From NCBI GenBank assembly GCA_947448725.1, contig CANFOM010000006.1:1-64000 (forward strand): a DNA stretch of 64,000 nt, read 5' to 3'. The stretch is from Bacteroidota bacterium (GTDB lineage Bacteria > Bacteroidota > Bacteroidia > Chitinophagales > Chitinophagaceae). The notes beneath the pieces were generated by a model. The model had not been told where the DNA came from, searched no databases, and saw only the letters and a program-made list of their open reading frames with translations. Both the position numbers and the translations under genes were made by a program. The stretch's first letter is position 1. Each line of letters begins with the position of its first letter. Shown here in pieces: positions 25,735 to 35,987 of this stretch.

Positions 25735-28212
25735 CTATTTGCCATTGTCTTCCATTCCCCCTTCTTCCTTTTTCTCTTTCATAAATTCTAGCTTACCAAA
25801 ACGCCAATTAAAACTTAAGCCAAAAGATCTACTAGGTTCATACCTAATGGAGTTAGAAGTAAAGTTAGGACCGCTAATTAGCGTTTCTTGTTTGACGTAT
25901 TCTGCAAAAGGATTGTTGGCCACCAATCCCAAACTTCCTTTATTATTCCAAAATCTTTTTCGAATTGCAAAGCTATAAGATAAGTTGGCAGGATATTTTC
26001 CTTGTAATTCATTGCGCGCAGAATTAAAGTCACCAAAGCACTCGCTAACCAATGTTTTTGAAAACTCATAAATCAAATTAACATTCACTTTCCAGTTTTG
26101 ACTAGTAGCATTGTAATTTTTATCTATACTATTAAGTATCTCTCTATAATAATAAGATAGGTTAGATCGTACACTAAAGACACCAGAAACTTTAATATCG
26201 CTAAAAATATTTAAGCCTGTATTTTTTTCTAAACCAATGTTTTGACTTTTACTTAAATTAACATTATAATATAAACTATCCCCTACTTGTAAACTTGGGT
26301 AATAGGTAACATAGGATTGAATGTCTTGATCCGAATTGCGTTGAAATATAGCAAACATTAATGACCCCTTTTCTCCCAATTGTTGATTATATGTTAATTC
26401 AATTCTTTCTCCTAATTCTGGAAGTAGAAATGGATTTCCTTCGGTCATATTTTTTGGATCGGTTGTATTGATATAAGGGTTTAGTTCATCATAACGAGGT
26501 CTATTGATTCTTCTTGAATAGCTTAATTTTATAGTATTATCCTCCCCTAGTTTTCGTTTAAAAAAGATAGAAGGCACAAAATTATTATAATTGGGTTTTA
26601 TCTCCTTGTTGGAGGAGGAATAAATAGCATCAACATTGGTCTGTTCCCATCGTCCTCCTAATTTAACATCTATCCAATTTTGAATGGGAAATTCTAGTTC
26701 AGCATAAATGGCTGCTACCTTTTGATGATAGGCTAAGGTATTAGATAAGCTATTATTTAATCTGCTAATTTGTGCATTGGATTTTGTAAACACATCGGTG
26801 GCGCTGTTGATATTCATGGACACTAGTTTTCCACCTGTATTAAATTTTACTTTATCCGAAATAGGTTCTGAATAATCCAATTTTAGTTCTGATTCATTCA
26901 CTTTTGATGCCATAGCGCTTCTACTGCCATAGTTTAAGGTATTGACTGGCATTAGGTATTGTAATGCACTAGAATGATTGCTGTTGTTAGAATTGGCGTC
27001 ATTAAAAGCGATGTCTAAGCTCCTATCTTCCTTATCAAAACTGCGTTTATAATTAGCGTTATAATTAACACCCTTACCTAAATAAGAGCCAGTAGTTAAG
27101 TTATGTAGTAATGTATTTTCAATAGCCCCTGGCCCAGGTAATTGGCTTGTTAAGCTTTGGTTATTGTAACCTGATGCATCAAATCCAAAATCGTTTCCAC
27201 TTACAGAAGCTGTAAAACTATTTTTCTTTTTAAAAGTCCAATCTATATTTAAACCGGAATGGGTGCCATGACGTTTTACATCACTACTACCATCCTGTTG
27301 CATCAAATTAGTAGTATGGCTTGCTGTATCAATAGTTGTTCTATTCATGGTTCTTGGTGAAGCCGCAAGTAATCTTTCATTGGTTGCAAAAAATAAACCA
27401 GCCCCAAAATTTTTATTTCTTACTGCTAAATTTAAAGAACCATTTTCGATACGCGTACCAACACTGGTATTAATATTACCATTGTACCCTCTGGTTTTAT
27501 TTTGCTTTAATATGATATTAATAATTCCCCCTAATCCATCTGCATCATATTTTGCACCAGGATTGGTAATTACTTCAACCGATTTAATTTCACTGGCTGG
27601 AATAGATTGTAAAACATCGGTGATATTTGACCCATAGGCAATACTAGGTTTTCCATTAATTAAAAATCGTATGCTGGAAGCACCTGCTAATTGAACATTG
27701 CCATCAATGTCAACAGAAACCATGGGTATTTTTTTTAACAAATCGGTGGCCACTCCACTTTGTGAGCTAATGTCTTTTTCGGCATTAAAAACCATCTTGT
27801 CTATTTTGTTTTCGATAGTTCTTGCATTACTAGTTACGGTAACTGCCTGAAGTGTACTATTCGCTTTTTTTAATTCAATTTTATTTAAATTTATTTTTAG
27901 ATGACTATTGTCAATCGTTATATCATTTAAGATGATTGTTTTGAATCCAATAAATTCAATATCAATTTTATAGGTGCCTAGTTCAAGTTCTTTTACCGAA
28001 AATTGACCTTGTTTATTAGTAGTCGATCCATTAATTGCTTTAGTGCTGCCATTTTTATAAATGATTATGGTTGCATATTCAATAGGCAATTGTGTTTCTG
28101 TGTCCAATACGATACCATAAATTTGACCATTCCCGCTCAATGGCGCACCCTTCTGCGCTTGCGCTATTATGCAAATATTTAGTAATATAATTGTGTAAAT
28201 GAATTTGAACAT
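25735..28212 (-). CDS. TonB-dependent receptor-like outer-membrane beta-barrel protein
   Basis: The protein has 825 residues. A signal peptide (about 1-19) is followed by a CarboxypepD_reg-like domain (about 27-115: GQIYGIVLDTETQLPIEYAT) and a plug domain with IRFLINGKPSIAYG and VEVITNPGAKYDADGLGGI. The rest is a barrel of the OMP_b-brl_3 type (ISRLNNSLSNTLAYHQKVAA, LSYSRRINRPRYDELNPYIN). It has no SusD partner and no substrate-specific neighbour; arginase lies downstream. The cargo is unknown and it may not be a classical importer, because this family includes structural or secretion-linked barrels. Confidence 0.85.
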   Translation of the reverse strand: MFKFIYTIILLNICIIAQAQKGAPLSGNGQIYGIVLDTETQLPIEYATIIIYKNGSTKAINGSTTNKQGQFSVKELELGTYKIDIEFIGFKTIILNDITIDNSHLKINLNKIELKKANSTLQAVTVTSNARTIENKIDKMVFNAEKDISSQSGVATDLLKKIPMVSVDIDGNVQLAGASSIRFLINGKPSIAYGSNITDVLQSIPASEIKSVEVITNPGAKYDADGLGGIINIILKQNKTRGYNGNINTSVGTRIENGSLNLAVRNKNFGAGLFFATNERLLAASPRTMNRTTIDTASHTTNLMQQDGSSDVKRHGTHSGLNIDWTFKKKNSFTASVSGNDFGFDASGYNNQSLTSQLPGPGAIENTLLHNLTTGSYLGKGVNYNANYKRSFDKEDRSLDIAFNDANSNNSNHSSALQYLMPVNTLNYGSRSAMASKVNESELKLDYSEPISDKVKFNTGGKLVSMNINSATDVFTKSNAQISRLNNSLSNTLAYHQKVAAIYAELEFPIQNWIDVKLGGRWEQTNVDAIYSSSNKEIKPNYNNFVPSIFFKRKLGEDNTIKLSYSRRINRPRYDELNPYINTTDPKNMTEGNPFLLPELGERIELTYNQQLGEKGSLMFAIFQRNSDQDIQSYVTYYPSLQVGDSLYYNVNLSKSQNIGLEKNTGLNIFSDIKVSGVFSVRSNLSYYYREILNSIDKNYNATSQNWKVNVNLIYEFSKTLVSECFGDFNSARNELQGKYPANLSYSFAIRKRFWNNKGSLGLVANNPFAEYVKQETLISGPNFTSNSIRYEPSRSFGLSFNWRFGKLEFMKEKKEEGGMEDNGK

Positions 28213-28358
28213 GCCGACCTTTAAATTTTGTAGACCGCAAAGCTATTGAAACACTTGTAAAGGAGGTCGCCGCTTATGGAAAATATATCACCCACCTTCT
28301 TAAGTTAAGCTTAAAAGAGGGTGAAACTATTTAAATTTTTTTATTAAGCTTGGGAGAA

Positions 28359-28392
28359 TTTGAACCATTTAGACTCAAATATTGTTATTTTG
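28359..28392 (+). promoter_or_regulatory. Possible promoter of the SDR gene
   Basis: TTTG at 28359-28362 and TATTTTG at 28386-28392 resemble the Bacteroidota -33 and -7 boxes with one base missing from the latter, 23 bp before the ATG at 28415. Confidence 0.25.
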
Positions 28393-28414
28393 TAGTACCC
28401 TTTAAAATATACAT

Positions 28415-29173
28415 ATGAAAAATAAAATCGCCATTGTAACTGGTGGCAGCAGAGGATTAGGAAAAGATATGGCTTTGAGTTTGGCTAAAAAAAATATTGA
28501 TGTTATAGTTACTTATAATAACAATAAAGAAATGGCCATAGAAACTGCAAAAGAGATTGAATCCATAGGTGCCAAAGCAGCCATCGCGCATTTGAACATG
28601 AGTGAATTTAATTCCTTAGACGCTTTTGTTGTAGAAGTGCAAACTATATTAAAAGAAAAATTTACAAACACTCATTTTGATTTTTTAATTAACAATGCAG
28701 GTATGGGTAAGACGGTTCCTTTTGTAGATGTGACCGAAGATGTGTTTGACGATTTCTTAAATGTACACTTTAAAAGTGTTTACTTCTTAACTCAAAAATT
28801 ACTTAAGCAAATGAATGATGGCGGAAGCATCATTAATATATCTTCTGGAACAACTAGATTTAGCAATCCTGGCTATTCCGTATACGCTTCTATGAAGGGG
28901 GCAATGGAAATATTAACCAAATACCTTGCAAAAGAATTAGGTAGTAGAGGCATTAGATCCAATATTGTTGCTCCAGGACCTGTAGAAACAGATTTTAACA
29001 ATGCTGCTATTAAAAATAATCCACAGTTTAAAACCATGCTGGGAAATATGTCTCCATTAGGTCGAGTTGGTGCGGCAGATGATTTAGGTGGTGTTATTTC
29101 CTTTTTATGTTCTGATGATGCCAAATGGATTAATGGTCAAAGAATTGAAGTAAGTGGTGGAATTAATTGTTAG
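28415..29173 (+). CDS. Classical SDR oxidoreductase
   Basis: The protein has 252 residues. The cofactor loop TGGSRGLG is at 9-16, NNAG at about 92-95, and the catalytic Ser with Y-x-x-x-K in GYSVYASMKGAMEIL. The C-terminal end NGQRIEVSGGINC is typical of FabG-like enzymes. It is an NAD(P)-dependent cytoplasmic reductase or dehydrogenase with unknown substrate; fatty-acid, sugar or xenobiotic carbonyl reduction are all possible. It is monocistronic, ending in a strong hairpin at 29182-29230 shared with the convergent TMEM220 gene. Confidence 0.88.
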   Translation: MKNKIAIVTGGSRGLGKDMALSLAKKNIDVIVTYNNNKEMAIETAKEIESIGAKAAIAHLNMSEFNSLDAFVVEVQTILKEKFTNTHFDFLINNAGMGKTVPFVDVTEDVFDDFLNVHFKSVYFLTQKLLKQMNDGGSIINISSGTTRFSNPGYSVYASMKGAMEILTKYLAKELGSRGIRSNIVAPGPVETDFNNAAIKNNPQFKTMLGNMSPLGRVGAADDLGGVISFLCSDDAKWINGQRIEVSGGINC

Positions 29174-29181
29174 GATTTAAA

Positions 29182-29230
29182 ATTATATAACCCTTACGCT
29201 TATCTTTGATAAATGTAAGGGTTATATAAT
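29182..29230. terminator. Strong bidirectional terminator
   Basis: A perfect 16-bp inverted repeat, ATTATATAACCCTTAC (29182-29197) with GTAAGGGTTATATAAT (29215-29230), has a 17-nt loop in the gap between the convergent SDR and TMEM220 genes. Confidence 0.75.
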
Positions 29231-29264
29231 TGTTCTTCTCTTTGAAAAATTTAAAGAAAAATAT

Positions 29265-29639
29265 TTAAACTTCTTTTTTTGTTTTAAAATAGTTAATAGC
29301 CATCACTGCTAAAATTATAATTAACCCAAAAAATTCTCTGGACTCTTCTACCCAAGGTACTTCGGCCTTCATAGTAGCTGCAATGCTTGATGCATCATGA
29401 AATTTGATCCAATCTATAATACCATTGGTGTCAAATAATTTATAAATAGCATAAGCACCAAAAACTAAAAACCCTGCCCAATAGGCCTTCTTATTGATGG
29501 CCTTTTGTTTTACTTTCCAATAACACAATAGGGCTGGATACAAATAAATAGGAATCCATAAATATGGATCAGGGTCATTGTACTGAACCGCTGCAAAAAG
29601 AATAAAGACAAATATAAAAAATACGTTAAATACTTTCAT
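29265..29639 (-). CDS. TMEM220-family membrane protein
   Basis: The 124 residues contain four hydrophobic helices (about 3-19, 26-42, 53-68 and 103-118). The QYNDPDPYLWIPIYL motif after the first helix is the signature of the transmembrane-220 family, shared by bacteria and animals and without known function. W and E residues in PWVEESREFFGL are also typical. It is alone on the minus strand, convergent with the SDR gene, and 36 bp downstream of the GH51 start-proximal region's stop on the same strand, so it might be read with GH51. Confidence 0.85.
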   Translation of the reverse strand: MKVFNVFFIFVFILFAAVQYNDPDPYLWIPIYLYPALLCYWKVKQKAINKKAYWAGFLVFGAYAIYKLFDTNGIIDWIKFHDASSIAATMKAEVPWVEESREFFGLIIILAVMAINYFKTKKEV

Positions 29640-29674
29640 GTTCTAAATTTTATTAGATGTACAATATACAATAA

Positions 29675-31216
29675 TTATTCAACTGCCTCTATCACTAATA
29701 CACTTGCAGGAGGCATTGTGAATTTGATGCCATTGCCCGTAATTTGAAAGTCTTTGAAAATAGCTGGAGTTATTTTATTAGGACTCTCAAAAGTATTATG
29801 GTCTTGTATTTTAGCAGAAACAAGTATACGACCAGTTACTTTTGATATTTTTTCGCCCCTCACTTCTAATGAAATATCATGACTCTTATTAGGATCGATA
29901 TTGACTACCGATATATGCGTTTTACCATTTTTATCTTTAGAAGCAGAAGTAGATATTGCTTGAATTTTATCTTGCCCATTTTCATAGTCACTTGATTTTA
30001 GCACAGTGGGCAATAAAGTAGCATCCTGATGGACATTAAACATTTCCAATACATGATAGGTAGGTGTTAAAAGCATTTTTTCTTCATTCGTCAAAATAAC
30101 TGCTTGTAATACATTTACCGTTTGAGCTAAGTTGGCCATTCTAACTCTAGTTGCATGGTTATTGAAAATGTTTAAGCTAATACCAGCAATCATCGCATCT
30201 CTCATGGTATTTTGTTGAAACAAAAAACTTCCATTGGTACCTGGCTCCACATCGTACCAACCACCCCACTCATCCACTACCAATGCTACTTTTTTCTGTG
30301 GATCGTATTTATCCATGATGGTTGAGTGTTTGGTTACTAACTCTTCCATTTTCCAAGCCCTTTTTAAAGTTGTAAAATATTCAGCTTCAGTAAAATTTGT
30401 CGCTGAACTTTTCTTACTCCAGTCTATTACAGAATAATGGTGTAATGCCAAACCATCTACCATGTCTTTCGGAATATCTCTCATTAAAACTTCTGTCCAA
30501 TTAAAATCATCCGAATTGGCACCTGAAGCAATTTTAAAAATAGGTTTATCATTCGTACTTGCCATAAATGTGGCATATTGCTTATAGATATTAGCGTAGT
30601 ATTCTGGCTTCATGTTTCCTCCACAACCCCATGCTTCATTTCCAACACCCCAATAAGTTACATGCCATGGTTCTTTTTGACCATTTTGAGCTCTTAACTG
30701 CGTCATTGGTCCGCTGCCTTCTGGAAAATTTACATACTTTACCCAGTCTGCTAATTCTTGCACCGTTCCAGATCCAACATTTCCTGCCAAATAAGGTTCT
30801 GCTCCAATCTCCTTACATAAATTTAAAAAGTCATGGGTACCAAAACTATTATTTTCAGTTACTCCTCCCCACCAAACATTTAACATAGAGGGTCTTTCGC
30901 TTTTTGGTCCAATACCATCTCTCCAATGATAAGTATCTGCAAAACATCCACCCGGCCATCTTAAATTTGGAATTTTTAATTTGCGCAAAGCATCAATAAT
31001 ATCATTTCTTACCCCTGCTGTATTGGGGATTTTAGTATTTCCTTCACCAACATATATTCCACCGTAGATGCTCCTGCCTAAATGCTCGGCAAAATGTCCG
31101 TAAATATTTTTGTTGATAATGGTGTTACCTAAATCGGCATTGACAACAATTTTATCCTGTGCTACAATCATTGTAAAAATGAATAACATGGAAAATAAGA
31201 AGCTGAACTTTTTCAT
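29675..31216 (-). CDS. GH51 alpha-L-arabinofuranosidase
   Basis: The protein has 513 residues with a signal peptide at about 1-19. The acid/base Glu is E194 in GVGNEAWGCGG and the nucleophile E316 in LVVDEWGGW; RWPGGCFADTYHWRDGIGP and LALHHY are further GH51 signatures, and the C-terminal beta-sandwich ends FTMPPASVLVIE. It releases terminal alpha-L-arabinofuranose from arabinan or arabinoxylan; the leader puts it in the periplasm or on the surface. It is divergent from a Zn-dehydrogenase gene (86-bp gap) that could act on the same sugar. It is 6.6 kb from the main glycosidase locus, so it may be an independent unit. Confidence 0.93.
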   Translation of the reverse strand: MKKFSFLFSMLFIFTMIVAQDKIVVNADLGNTIINKNIYGHFAEHLGRSIYGGIYVGEGNTKIPNTAGVRNDIIDALRKLKIPNLRWPGGCFADTYHWRDGIGPKSERPSMLNVWWGGVTENNSFGTHDFLNLCKEIGAEPYLAGNVGSGTVQELADWVKYVNFPEGSGPMTQLRAQNGQKEPWHVTYWGVGNEAWGCGGNMKPEYYANIYKQYATFMASTNDKPIFKIASGANSDDFNWTEVLMRDIPKDMVDGLALHHYSVIDWSKKSSATNFTEAEYFTTLKRAWKMEELVTKHSTIMDKYDPQKKVALVVDEWGGWYDVEPGTNGSFLFQQNTMRDAMIAGISLNIFNNHATRVRMANLAQTVNVLQAVILTNEEKMLLTPTYHVLEMFNVHQDATLLPTVLKSSDYENGQDKIQAISTSASKDKNGKTHISVVNIDPNKSHDISLEVRGEKISKVTGRILVSAKIQDHNTFESPNKITPAIFKDFQITGNGIKFTMPPASVLVIEAVE

Positions 31217-31334
31217 TTTGATAATTTAAATTTTAAAGGTGAATTCTGTGCTAATAATTATCAAGTAATTTAATACTTTCTCAATAAAAATCCAAAATTT
31301 ATTGTTTAAATTTATAGGATTAGAAAGCTATACT

Positions 31335-32366
31335 ATGTTAGATAAAAAAATGAATATTCTTGTTTGTAATGCACCTGGAGATTTTTCGTATGAAGAAAAA
31401 TTAATTCCCACTTTAACAAAAGGTGAGGTGCTGGTGCAAGTAAAAAGAGTTGGTATCTGCGGTACCGATTTACATGCTTATAAGGGGACACAACCTTATT
31501 TTAATTATCCTCGAATTTTGGGTCATGAAATTGCAGGTGTTATAAAAGATAACAATGGTTCACTTTTATGTAACAATAATGATCAAGTGAGTATCCTTCC
31601 TTATTTTAACTGCGGAAATTGTATCGCTTGTAAAAGCGGCAGAGAAAACTGTTGTGTTCATATGCAAGTTTTTGGAGTGCATATTGATGGGGGCATGTGT
31701 GAATACATTGCAGTACCCGAAAAAAGCATAGTGAAGTGTGCCGATTTAAATTTAGACGCTTTAGCCATGATTGAACCCTTTAGCATTGGTGCACATGGTA
31801 TGCGGAAAGCTCAAATAAAAAAGGATGAAAATGTTTTAATCATTGGAGCTGGCGCCATTGGCTTAGGTGCAATGGAATACGCCCGCATTAACGGAGCCAA
31901 TGTGATTGCCATGGAAATGGATAACACTCGACTTAAATTTGCAAAAAATAATTTAAACATACAATATACCGTTAACCCTTTGGAAGAAGAGGTTATTGAA
32001 AAATTAAAGTTAATTACTCATAACGAAATGCCTACTGTTGTTGTAGATGCTACAGGTAGTCAGAAAGCCATTAACAGTGGATTGCAATACCTTGCTCATG
32101 GTGGGAAGTATATTTTAATAGGTTTACAAAAAGGGGAACTTATATTTAGTCACCCAGAATTTCATAAAAGAGAAACCACTTTAATGAGCAGTAGGAATGC
32201 CAACAGATTAGATTTCGAATGGGTAATAGAACAAATGAAGAGTGGTCAAATTAAACCTGAAAACTATATTTCACATAGATATCCATTCAAAGATTTAAAA
32301 AATGCTTTTGAATCTTTTTATCATCCAGGTGCTAATAGTATAAAAATAATGGTGGAATTTGATTAG
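31335..32366 (+). CDS. Zinc-binding alcohol dehydrogenase family protein
   Basis: About 343 residues from ATG 31335 (ATG 31350 is equally possible; the longer frame from 31302 adds residues without family match). Catalytic zinc ligands stand in VGICGTDLHAYKG and LGHEIAGV; the structural zinc site is NCGNCIACKSGRENCC. The cofactor loop IIGAGAIGLGAMEYA is followed by MEMD, favouring NAD. It belongs to the sugar/polyol dehydrogenase part of the MDR superfamily. Being divergent from GH51, it may oxidise arabinose, arabinitol or a related sugar, which is inference only. Its last 4 bases overlap the end of the convergent barrel gene. Confidence 0.85.
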   Translation: MLDKKMNILVCNAPGDFSYEEKLIPTLTKGEVLVQVKRVGICGTDLHAYKGTQPYFNYPRILGHEIAGVIKDNNGSLLCNNNDQVSILPYFNCGNCIACKSGRENCCVHMQVFGVHIDGGMCEYIAVPEKSIVKCADLNLDALAMIEPFSIGAHGMRKAQIKKDENVLIIGAGAIGLGAMEYARINGANVIAMEMDNTRLKFAKNNLNIQYTVNPLEEEVIEKLKLITHNEMPTVVVDATGSQKAINSGLQYLAHGGKYILIGLQKGELIFSHPEFHKRETTLMSSRNANRLDFEWVIEQMKSGQIKPENYISHRYPFKDLKNAFESFYHPGANSIKIMVEFD

Positions 32367-33211
32367 TGTGCAGTAACCGGAATTTTATGACCCATGGGTA
32401 TATTGTATCCAAAACTTAATATAAATTCTAAGGTTCCAAAGTTTTGCCTAGCAGTACCTTGGTATACATTTAAATTATAGTAAACTGCATAATCTAGTTT
32501 TCCTGAAAATTCTAAATATAATTTATTATAAAAAGTGGTTCTTAAAGCATACTCTGCTCCTGTGTTCCAGCCTCCAAATTGAAATTTGCTATCGTTTTCT
32601 TTTCCAAATAAACAATTTTGTACATGAGGTATTAATGGACCAACCCCAAATTTACCCAACCCATCAATTCGAATATTTTTACTTGACAAGCTTTTAAATC
32701 TATTTCTTTTGACAATATTAAATAATAAAAAATTAGCTCCATTATTTAAAAAATAATAATTTTTTGCAGCGCCTACTCCTTTTTCAGTAAAAATAAAACT
32801 TGAATCAACTGCTAAACCATTATAAGTTCCTACCATGTGAATGGTATGATTATCCTTGATTAAAGCTTTAGTATGATCAAAATTTATTTCAAAGGCCCAG
32901 TCTTTATTTTTATCGAAAAAATAGCCAAATCGATAATTGTATTGTGGGATACTTAAAGCGGTATTAAACAGCCCTTCATCCCAACCTGGATGATCAACCA
33001 AAACAGTATTTTTAAAATTAAACTTGTTATTTAATGCTGGTTGATCAATATAGATATTCGAATTAGTATAGTAATCCTTATTGTAGCCCCATGAAAAATA
33101 AAATTCTCCTTTTCTTTCCGTTTTTTGTGCAAAGCTTACCATTATTTGCAGCAGCAAAAAGGTTAAAAAAAATCCTTTTCTCCTTCGATTTATATTAGTA
33201 GTTCTATTCAA
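32363..33211 (-). CDS. Predicted outer-membrane beta-barrel protein (unknown)
   Basis: The protein has 282 residues with an N-terminal RRRKGFFLTFLLLQIMVSFAQ leader. The mature chain alternates hydrophobic and polar residues in strands with aromatic ends (FYFSWGYNKDYY, YRFGYFF, LYLEFSGKLDYAVYYNLNVY, LEFILSFGYNIP), as expected for an 8-12-strand barrel. It lacks a plug and any enzymatic motif I can identify. It ends 4 bp inside the convergent Zn-dehydrogenase gene. No close named family is recognised. Confidence 0.6.
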   Translation of the reverse strand: MNRTTNINRRRKGFFLTFLLLQIMVSFAQKTERKGEFYFSWGYNKDYYTNSNIYIDQPALNNKFNFKNTVLVDHPGWDEGLFNTALSIPQYNYRFGYFFDKNKDWAFEINFDHTKALIKDNHTIHMVGTYNGLAVDSSFIFTEKGVGAAKNYYFLNNGANFLLFNIVKRNRFKSLSSKNIRIDGLGKFGVGPLIPHVQNCLFGKENDSKFQFGGWNTGAEYALRTTFYNKLYLEFSGKLDYAVYYNLNVYQGTARQNFGTLEFILSFGYNIPMGHKIPVTAH

Positions 33212-33341
33212 TATCTAATTTTTGCAAAGATAACCAAAACAATAATAATTCCTACAATATATGTGTATTAAAATCGCTATTCCCCCTGTAAATAATAGCC
33301 ATATACTTTGAAATCATGAGCAATATCATGTCCACTTATAT

Positions 33342-34823
33342 TTATTTCTGACATCTTAAGATGCCAGATTTTGCTTTCTGATCTAATGAATTTTTGAATG
33401 CCGTATTTTTCATTTCCATGCAATCTTTATAAAAAGCAATGGCATTATTGAAATCCTTTCTTTCCTCATAAATTAAAGCAATTTGTAATGCCGATCTGGC
33501 CGCAAAATATTGCTTTGAATTTTTTCCTTTGACAATGGTTGACTTATAAAATTTAATGGCTTGCTCTTTATCTCCCATTAAATCATTGATTCTAGCCAAT
33601 CGATACGAAAATTCAGTCTTGTCATCTTCTGTATTAAAATCTAGGGTTGTTTTATCTGCTAATACTCTTAAAGCCTGCGATTGAAAACCTCCATCACTTA
33701 AAATACGTGCCTTTAATAATAAAATATTAGGCCAAGCATTTGATTTTGCATTTTGAAAAGCCAATTTATCTGCTTCTGTTATTAAACTTCCATGTTTCAA
33801 CACTTCTTCCCTATACTCATAGGATTTTTTAACATCATTTTTTAAATAGGCAATTAAACTTAATTTATCATAAGTGTCTTTTACATAAAAATTACCTTTA
33901 AAAGTATTGATAAATTGAGTAAACTCTTTTTCTGCATTGTCTAATTTCATTTCATTAAAGTAGATATGCCCTATTTCATAATTCCAAAAGGGCATCGACA
34001 AATACGCCTCTCCCTGTTCTATATTAGTTGCAATTTCAAATGCTCTACGGGGCTGCTGATGGTTTAGATACAGGTTCGTGGCCATATAGGCATGAATATG
34101 ATTCTTTTTAAAATCATAATTAGTATGTTCAATAAAATCAAAAGCTTTTTTTGTATTGCCTTCAAAATTCATCACTAAATAGGGATAGAGCAACAGCGCT
34201 TCATTCATCGCCATTTTTGAATATTCATCTTTACTATTAATATAGCCCAATACCAATTCATTGCCTTTTGAAATACTTCCTTTAAAACCAAAAATATTTA
34301 ACATCCATTGATAATTGGTGGGCACTGCTCCAATAATGGTAGTCAATAAACCAAAATAAACATCATTAGGATTAAATTTAGGATACAGTTCCTTATTGTC
34401 TTTAAAATAAATATAGGATTTGCGAAAATCTAAAGCAGCTTCTACATTTTTATCTAATTTAATAGCCAATATCGCTTTATGAAAATGCATTAAGCCCAAA
34501 CTGTACAAATAATAAGGACTGTTTTTAGGTCCTGACTTGATTAGATCTATGCGCTTTTGAAAGCGAGGGTAAAAAATAGAATATTCTGCAGTGTTTTCAT
34601 TAAAAAATAATTGATATAAGTCGGCTTCACTTTCTAGTAAGGAATAAAAAAGATTATTGGTGTGATTGTTGAGCTCCTTTTCGATCAGCTTCCTGGCCTC
34701 CGGAATTCTTAATGAATTGATGGATTCATATGTTTTTTGAACTTTGTCATTCCATACATAGTTGGATTGTGCCACCCCATTCAAGGAAGCAAAAATCAAT
34801 AAAAAAAACAACCCCTTTTTCAT
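33342..34823 (-). CDS. Secreted TPR-repeat protein
   Basis: The protein has 493 residues with a signal peptide at about 1-18 (KKGLFFLLIFASLNGVAQ). The rest is helical and contains degenerate tetratricopeptide units, clearest near 265-330 (AFEIATNIEQGEAYLSMPFW, IGHIYFNEMKLDNAEKEFTQ) and at the C-terminus (AIKFYKSTIVKGKNSKQYFA and AIAFYKDCMEM). It should be a periplasmic scaffold or interaction protein. A 130-bp gap separates it from the barrel gene downstream, and it is divergent from the Tat-exported isomerase gene. No partner can be named. Confidence 0.75.
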   Translation of the reverse strand: MKKGLFFLLIFASLNGVAQSNYVWNDKVQKTYESINSLRIPEARKLIEKELNNHTNNLFYSLLESEADLYQLFFNENTAEYSIFYPRFQKRIDLIKSGPKNSPYYLYSLGLMHFHKAILAIKLDKNVEAALDFRKSYIYFKDNKELYPKFNPNDVYFGLLTTIIGAVPTNYQWMLNIFGFKGSISKGNELVLGYINSKDEYSKMAMNEALLLYPYLVMNFEGNTKKAFDFIEHTNYDFKKNHIHAYMATNLYLNHQQPRRAFEIATNIEQGEAYLSMPFWNYEIGHIYFNEMKLDNAEKEFTQFINTFKGNFYVKDTYDKLSLIAYLKNDVKKSYEYREEVLKHGSLITEADKLAFQNAKSNAWPNILLLKARILSDGGFQSQALRVLADKTTLDFNTEDDKTEFSYRLARINDLMGDKEQAIKFYKSTIVKGKNSKQYFAARSALQIALIYEERKDFNNAIAFYKDCMEMKNTAFKNSLDQKAKSGILRCQK

Positions 34824-34964
34824 AACTGTAAAAGTAAAGCTTATAGCATTAAAATGCCCTATGGGTTTTGAAATGGCCTCCTTTTATCAAATTTTACTTG
34901 CATTTTAAACTAAAACCCTTAATTTAATAGTCTTAAAATCATTGATATATTAAAAACAAATTAA

Positions 34965-35987
34965 ATGAATAATTCAAATAAAATCAACAAGGAAACTTCT
35001 CGTCGTCAATTTTTATACCAAAGTTCATTGGCTTCCGTGGGATTGCTATTGATGGGTAAATCTGGTTTAGCTGCTAACCCTTTTGGCATTTTAAGTAGTC
35101 AACCAAATTCACTCATTAATGGAGTACAAGTTGGAGCCATTACTTATTCTTTTAGAAGTATGCCCGGTAGTGCAGAACAACTATTGCAATATTGTATAGA
35201 TGCTAATATTAGTGCCATTGAATTAATGGGAGATGCCATTGAAGAGTATGCAGGGGCGCCTAAAAACCCTATTCCATGGGTGCCAGGCAAAAAAATTGAA
35301 TTTACAGATGCGGTAAAAGCTCAAATAAAAGAATACCAAACTCAATTGGCTACTTGGAGAACAACAGTTTCAATGGATAAGTTTAAAGAAATTCGCAAAA
35401 TGTACAATACTGCTGGAGTAAGCATTTATGCGTTCAAACCAAATGCATTAAACCCAACCAATACGGATGGCGAAATTGTATATGCATTAAAAGCAGCAAA
35501 AACTTTGGGTGCAAAATCGGTAACCATTGAATTGCCTAATGATGCTGCACATTCTAAGCGCTTAGGCGATCTTGGACAAAAACATGGTATTTACATTGGA
35601 TACCATGCACATACGCAAGCGACCGATACCGCATGGGATATTGCATTAGGACAATCACCATTCAATTCTATGAATTTAGATTGCGGGCATTACATTGCAG
35701 CAGGCGGCCCCAATACAAAAGAAACTTTATTGGCATTAATTGAAGCCAAGCATGATCGCATTACGAGCATGCACATTAAGGATAGACACAATAAAGTAAA
35801 TGGCGAAAAAAATATGCCATGGGGCGAAGGGGATACCCCACTAAAAGAGGTATTAACTTTATTGAAAACTAAAAAATATAAAATTCCTGCCACCATTGAA
35901 TTAGAATATGATATTCCAGCAGGTTCCGATGCAGTAAAAGAAACAAAAAAATGTCTTGACTATGCTAAGCATATTTTAGAAAATTAA
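34965..35987 (+). CDS. Exported sugar phosphate isomerase/epimerase-like TIM barrel
   Basis: The protein has 340 residues. A Tat-type leader (TSRRQFLYQSSLASVGLLLM) precedes an AP-endonuclease-2-type TIM barrel (about 50-335). Metal-site motifs include AIELMGDAIEEY, SVTIELPND, YIGYHAHTQ, NLDCGHYIAAGG, MHIKDR and a last TIELEYD. Tat export fits a pre-loaded metal. Such periplasmic proteins are common in Bacteroidota and Planctomycetes; substrates are mostly unknown. It is followed 89 bp later by a Dabb protein, a pairing often seen in sugar-catabolic clusters. Confidence 0.82.
   Translation: MNNSNKINKETSRRQFLYQSSLASVGLLLMGKSGLAANPFGILSSQPNSLINGVQVGAITYSFRSMPGSAEQLLQYCIDANISAIELMGDAIEEYAGAPKNPIPWVPGKKIEFTDAVKAQIKEYQTQLATWRTTVSMDKFKEIRKMYNTAGVSIYAFKPNALNPTNTDGEIVYALKAAKTLGAKSVTIELPNDAAHSKRLGDLGQKHGIYIGYHAHTQATDTAWDIALGQSPFNSMNLDCGHYIAAGGPNTKETLLALIEAKHDRITSMHIKDRHNKVNGEKNMPWGEGDTPLKEVLTLLKTKKYKIPATIELEYDIPAGSDAVKETKKCLDYAKHILEN

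Noticed and set aside
25735..28212. SusC-type glycan importer
   Set aside because: There is no SusD partner gene and the barrel matches the OMP_b-brl type; only a generic TonB-receptor-like call is supported.
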